A stretch of 9,816 nucleotides of DNA, from positions 1 to 9,816 of the forward strand of contig SKHR01000008.1 of NCBI GenBank assembly GCA_007116865.1, given 5' to 3'. This document shows positions 6,860 through 9,816 of the stretch, one piece after another (position 1 is the first letter of the stretch; every line of letters begins with the position of its first letter). The notes beneath the pieces are model-generated. The model worked only from the letters and a program-made list of their open reading frames with translations. It was not told the DNA's origin and did no database searches. Origin of the DNA: Marinospirillum sp. Its GTDB lineage: Bacteria > Pseudomonadota > Gammaproteobacteria > Pseudomonadales > Halomonadaceae. The translations under genes were made by a program, and so were the position numbers.

Positions 6860-8745
6860 ACCTTGGGTTCCTTCAGCGCAAAAGTCATCACGAACGCGGC
6901 TCCACCATCGAGCCCATCTTCAACATGTATGCTGGCATCAACCTGTTGCAAAATCCGTCGGGCCAGGGTCAGTCCCATGCCGATACCGGGATACTGTTGA
7001 TTGGAAACCAGTCGTTTAAAGAGATCAAAAACCTGCTCACGATAGGAGTCACTGATCCCTTGTCCATTATCTGCAAAAATCAACTGAATACGGTCCTGGT
7101 AACGCTGACCACTCACTTCTATGCGTGGCGAACGATCCGGACGATCATATAACAGGGCATTGCCCAAAAGCACCTCAAAGACTTCTTTTAAGCGCCGGGG
7201 TGATATCCACACCCTGGGCAAAGGCGAGAACACACGCACTTCGGCGGCTGATCGCTCTAACCGCTGTGACCACTCAACACTAGTCAATAGTTCTTTCAGT
7301 AAATTTTCCGTATCCACCCACTCAGGCTGAGGCTTAACCCGCGATAACTCCAGATACTTCTGTACGTTGCGCACTAAAAGACTCAAACGATCAGACTGGG
7401 ACTGAATAAAAGTCAAGGAGGTCAGCGCATCTTCATCATCGAGGAAGTCTTTTTTGGTTTGCAGTCGCTCAGAGAATATTTTAAGCCGTCTGACGGGCTC
7501 CTGAAAATGATGAGCCATGACCTGACCTAACTGCTCTAATTCCTGGTTGGCCTGTTTTAGGTGTTTCTCACGCTGGTTGACCGCATCCGCCATCTGGTTC
7601 ATCGCTTGAGCCAGCTGACCTAATTCATCACGACGCTTGAGCTCAACATTCTGGTCGAAATTACCCGCACGAATCCGCTGCACCCCAGACATCAACTGGC
7701 TGAGCGGCGCACCCAACTGACGCTGCAGCATCAAGATACTCAACGGCAAGATGATCAAGGCTGCCACCAAAGAGGCCAGCAAAGTGGCTTGACGGGTTGT
7801 GTTTAACGACGCCTGATAAAGCTCAATGGGGTAAAGCAGAGCCAGATAAGCCTCACAGTCTGAGTTGACTGAAAGCCTTTCCATGTACAACATCCCCATG
7901 TCCGTTTCAACGATCTGTGGCGATTGCATTGGCAGCGCATGACGCTGGGCTGGTGTCAGCCCCTGATTCAGGTCAGGAAATTGGGTAAAGCCTTCACCTC
8001 GTTTCAACTCATCATCCATAAAGGCGACCTGCACTCCGCCTCGCACCAGCGAATCCAACAAAGCCGGGGTGATGCGTTTAGCCAGTACCAAACGTCCTTG
8101 GGCCTGCTGCTCACCATCGGGCAGGTTCCGGTAAATGGGTGCATGGTGTTCCACACGAAACTCACGCCCATTAAAACAGCGGCTGATGCCTTGCACTGGA
8201 TTTCTTTGATGCAGCTGAGCCCGTGTGATCATACGATTACGCACCACCGGATCATGCAGAGACTCACCGGCATGGCGCAACAACAGCAACGGCGACTCTT
8301 CTCTCCAGGTTTGAATTGCCGTGATGTATCTTGTGTCTGCCGCATAAGCCACTGCGCTTAAGTGCTCATCCAGAGTATAAACAAACGCCTCATCAGCATG
8401 GCCTGTCTGCACCGCAGTGAGCAAGCGGTCTGCCTGAGCGTGCTTTTCTACATCAAATAAAATTGGCTGATAATTATCCAGTTGCCGAAAGCGATTGATC
8501 AAATTCACGGATGCAACAAATCGCTGCTCACTCAGCACCACGCCAGCCTCTCTGGCCAGGGTAACTGAAAGCTGATCCAGCTCCTGATGAAACTCGGTGA
8601 CCGCACGGGTGATCTGCTCTTCAGCTGCTTGACGGTGATAACTCATCAGGCCACGATCAACCAGATAGCTACCCAGCAACAATGCGCTCAGCACCGCGAC
8701 AAGTGTATAAATCAGCAGCTTGCTACGAATGGAATAAAGTGGCAT
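6856..8745 (-). CDS. Membrane sensor histidine kinase (periplasmic sensor, HAMP, HisKA, HATPase)
   Basis: A 629-residue inner-membrane kinase. TM1 is about 9-29, a periplasmic region of about 285 residues follows (probably a double-Cache-type fold, not firmly recognised), TM2 is about 319-341, then HAMP (about 340-392), a short coiled linker, HisKA and HATPase. The H-box holds the phosphoacceptor H412 in MAHHFQEPVRRL; this resembles the phytochrome-type SHDLQEPLR box, but the acidic residue after the histidine is replaced by H413. The ATPase domain has an N-box (N529 in LLGNALLY), a G1 box (D559-NGQG), an F-box-like FDLFKRL and a G2 box (GIGMGL from 587), all intact. Its ATG overlaps the stop of the binding-protein gene by one base (TGATG), and its own stop overlaps the regulator start by four. 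The context suggests a LuxP-LuxQ or TorT-TorS type partnership. The periplasmic sensor ligand and the direction of control are unknown. Confidence 0.93.
   Translation of the reverse strand: MPLYSIRSKLLIYTLVAVLSALLLGSYLVDRGLMSYHRQAAEEQITRAVTEFHQELDQLSVTLAREAGVVLSEQRFVASVNLINRFRQLDNYQPILFDVEKHAQADRLLTAVQTGHADEAFVYTLDEHLSAVAYAADTRYITAIQTWREESPLLLLRHAGESLHDPVVRNRMITRAQLHQRNPVQGISRCFNGREFRVEHHAPIYRNLPDGEQQAQGRLVLAKRITPALLDSLVRGGVQVAFMDDELKRGEGFTQFPDLNQGLTPAQRHALPMQSPQIVETDMGMLYMERLSVNSDCEAYLALLYPIELYQASLNTTRQATLLASLVAALIILPLSILMLQRQLGAPLSQLMSGVQRIRAGNFDQNVELKRRDELGQLAQAMNQMADAVNQREKHLKQANQELEQLGQVMAHHFQEPVRRLKIFSERLQTKKDFLDDEDALTSLTFIQSQSDRLSLLVRNVQKYLELSRVKPQPEWVDTENLLKELLTSVEWSQRLERSAAEVRVFSPLPRVWISPRRLKEVFEVLLGNALLYDRPDRSPRIEVSGQRYQDRIQLIFADNGQGISDSYREQVFDLFKRLVSNQQYPGIGMGLTLARRILQQVDASIHVEDGLDGGAAFVMTFALKEPKV
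6868..6873 (-). promoter_or_regulatory. Ribosome-binding site for the TTG start at 6859
   Basis: AAGGAA on the - strand, 8 bases before TTG 6859 and inside the end of the kinase gene. It supports the rare TTG start, which forms a four-base TTGA overlap with the kinase stop, and suggests translational coupling of kinase and regulator. Confidence 0.7.
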
Positions 8746-9656
8746 CAGAAAATCGGCTCCACCTGATGCAGGTTATCCAGAGTTACCGGGATTGAATCCA
8801 GTTGTATTTGGCGTGGTACGGTTCGACCCTGAAGCAGGTCAACCGCCAACTGAGCGCCCTGAGCGCCGCCTGTCGGAAAAGTGAAGCTCAAGGTCTGTTC
8901 ACCGGCAGCAATCGCATCACGCGCTTCGGTAATGTAATCAATACCGATCAACAGCCAGTCACCTGGTGCAATGCCGGCCTGAGTCAAAGACATGCGCACA
9001 CCGGACAGCATACTGTCACTTTGTGAGTAAACCGCATCAAAACGGCGTCCTTCCTGTAACAGACGGTCCATGACCTGGATCGCATCCGCACGTAAAAAGT
9101 TGGCCGTGCGCTGAGTAACCCGAATCTCCGGGTAGCCTGCTAAAGCCTGCATAAAGCCTTCGCCACGCTCAATGCTGGTACTGGCATTCGGCACGCCCTC
9201 TAACATGAGCACTTCACCAGCCCCCTCCAGATGCTCAACCACAAACCGAGCGGCCGCCTGACCAATCGCACGATTATCCAGGGTCACAAAGCTAGTGTAG
9301 GACTCTGTTGCCACATCCCGAGTCAAGAGTATTACGGGGATACCCTGAGCATGTGCTGCTTCTACTGCGGGAGCCAAAAGGTGGCGGTCTCTGGGGCTGG
9401 TGATCAACACATCCACAGGATGGCGAACCAGGTCATCAATATGCATGGCCTGTAACGCGGTATCTCCCTGTGCATCGGTGTAAATAAAGTCGATCTCAGG
9501 GTAGGCCTCCAGCGCGCGCTTAACCTCCATGACCTGAGCAATTCGCCAATCATTCGCCAAGGTATCCTGAGCAAAACCCACCACAAAGTTGCGCTCAGCC
9601 TGGGCGGGCAAAGCCAGCAGCCCAAGCAACAAGACACCGACCCAACAACCTTTCAT
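8745..9656 (-). CDS. Periplasmic sugar-type binding protein (Peripla_BP_4, RbsB/LuxP/TorT-like)
   Basis: A 303-residue secreted binding protein. The signal peptide is short (MKGCWVGVLLLGLLALPAQA), with probable cleavage after AQA at residue 20; there is no convincing lipobox at the cleavage site, so the mature protein should be soluble. Features of the ribose-type fold are VVGFAQDTLANDWR at the start of the mature protein, the DVLITSPRDRHLLAPAVEAAHAQGIPV segment, VTLDNRAIGQAAARFV, EGVPNASTSIERGEGF, and DAVYSQSDSMLSGV near the hinge. Such proteins bind sugars or related ligands and either feed ABC transporters or signal through a sensor. No transporter genes follow; the kinase gene starts within its stop codon, so I favour a sensory role. 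I place the start at ATG 9656, behind a GGGG tract 6 bases upstream; a TTG at 9662 would add two residues. It lies 12 bases after the stop of the upstream regulator. Ligand unknown. Confidence 0.88.
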   Translation of the reverse strand: MKGCWVGVLLLGLLALPAQAERNFVVGFAQDTLANDWRIAQVMEVKRALEAYPEIDFIYTDAQGDTALQAMHIDDLVRHPVDVLITSPRDRHLLAPAVEAAHAQGIPVILLTRDVATESYTSFVTLDNRAIGQAAARFVVEHLEGAGEVLMLEGVPNASTSIERGEGFMQALAGYPEIRVTQRTANFLRADAIQVMDRLLQEGRRFDAVYSQSDSMLSGVRMSLTQAGIAPGDWLLIGIDYITEARDAIAAGEQTLSFTFPTGGAQGAQLAVDLLQGRTVPRQIQLDSIPVTLDNLHQVEPIF

Positions 9657-9668
9657 AATCAACCCCAG

Positions 9669-9816
9669 TTATTCTTCAAGCGGCATCCGGTTTGGATGTC
9701 TAACTAAATCAAACCAGTAGCTCTGCAGCTGACGAATTTGATCAATAAAAGTACTCACATCCATGGGTTTAACCACAAAGCCTGCTGCGCCTTCCGAATA
9801 AGCAGCACTCACATCA
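9669..9816 (-). CDS. Rcp1/CheY-like response regulator, C-terminal fragment cut by the window edge
   Basis: The last 48 codons of a receiver-domain gene, running from the window edge to the TAA at 9669-9671. The fragment starts DVSAAYSEGAAGF and contains the conserved lysine-proline pair (VVKP) that closes a receiver active site, then a helix ending in YWFDLVRHP. By my count 24 of 41 aligned residues match the end of the Rcp1-like regulator at 6422-6859, so the two are paralogues of one type. The phosphoacceptor and the start are outside the window. The stop lies 12 bases before the ATG of the binding-protein gene, so the same operon continues to the right, and a partner kinase may lie there. 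Confidence 0.88.
   Translation of the reverse strand, partial: DVSAAYSEGAAGFVVKPMDVSTFIDQIRQLQSYWFDLVRHPNRMPLEE

Noticed and set aside
7924..8361. 145-codon open frame on the + strand opposite the kinase gene
   Set aside because: It is a shadow of the kinase periplasmic-domain coding sequence; no family-like motifs, and its start sits in the middle of a well-supported gene.

Overview
This window looks like the chromosome of a free-living, probably aquatic, gammaproteobacterium. That rests on a base composition near 50% GC, densely packed genes and a large load of c-di-GMP and two-component signalling proteins. I cannot name the genus from the sequence alone. There are no tRNA or rRNA genes, insertion sequences, CRISPR arrays or phage genes, and almost every base is coding.

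Layout. The left end (1-990, + strand) holds the 3' part of a FIST-domain sensory protein whose start lies outside the window. A 45-base gap with a strong hairpin separates it from a convergent gene train on the - strand that fills the rest. Read in the direction of transcription, from right to left, the train is: the end of a single-domain Rcp1/CheY-like response regulator (9669-9816, cut by the window edge); a periplasmic sugar-type binding protein (8745-9656); a membrane histidine kinase (6856-8745); a second Rcp1-like response regulator (6422-6859); a REC-PAS-GGDEF diguanylate cyclase (5072-6394); a PhnD-like periplasmic binding protein (4149-5009); and a membrane dCache-PAS-PAS-GGDEF-EAL protein (1036-4152). 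Junctions are overlaps of 1 or 4 bases, or gaps of 12 or 27 bases. The one larger break is a 62-base spacer at 5010-5071.

How the genes may work together. Two secreted binding proteins each sit directly upstream of, and overlap, a membrane sensor with a large periplasmic domain, and neither has an ABC permease or ATPase beside it in the window. This is the arrangement of LuxP-LuxQ, TorT-TorS and NspS-MbaA, where the binding protein reports ligand to the sensor instead of feeding a transporter. My reading is that the sugar-type protein feeds the histidine kinase, which phosphorylates the Rcp1-like regulator and/or the REC-PAS-GGDEF cyclase, while the PhnD-like protein controls the GGDEF-EAL enzyme. 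Both branches would meet at the c-di-GMP pool. Domain identities and catalytic residues are seen in the sequence. The pairing and the ligands are inferred.

Several starts were reassigned from ribosome-binding sites and overlaps: ATG 6394 for the cyclase, ATG 4152 for the GGDEF-EAL protein, ATG 9656 for the sugar-type binding protein, and a genuine TTG at 6859 for the small regulator.
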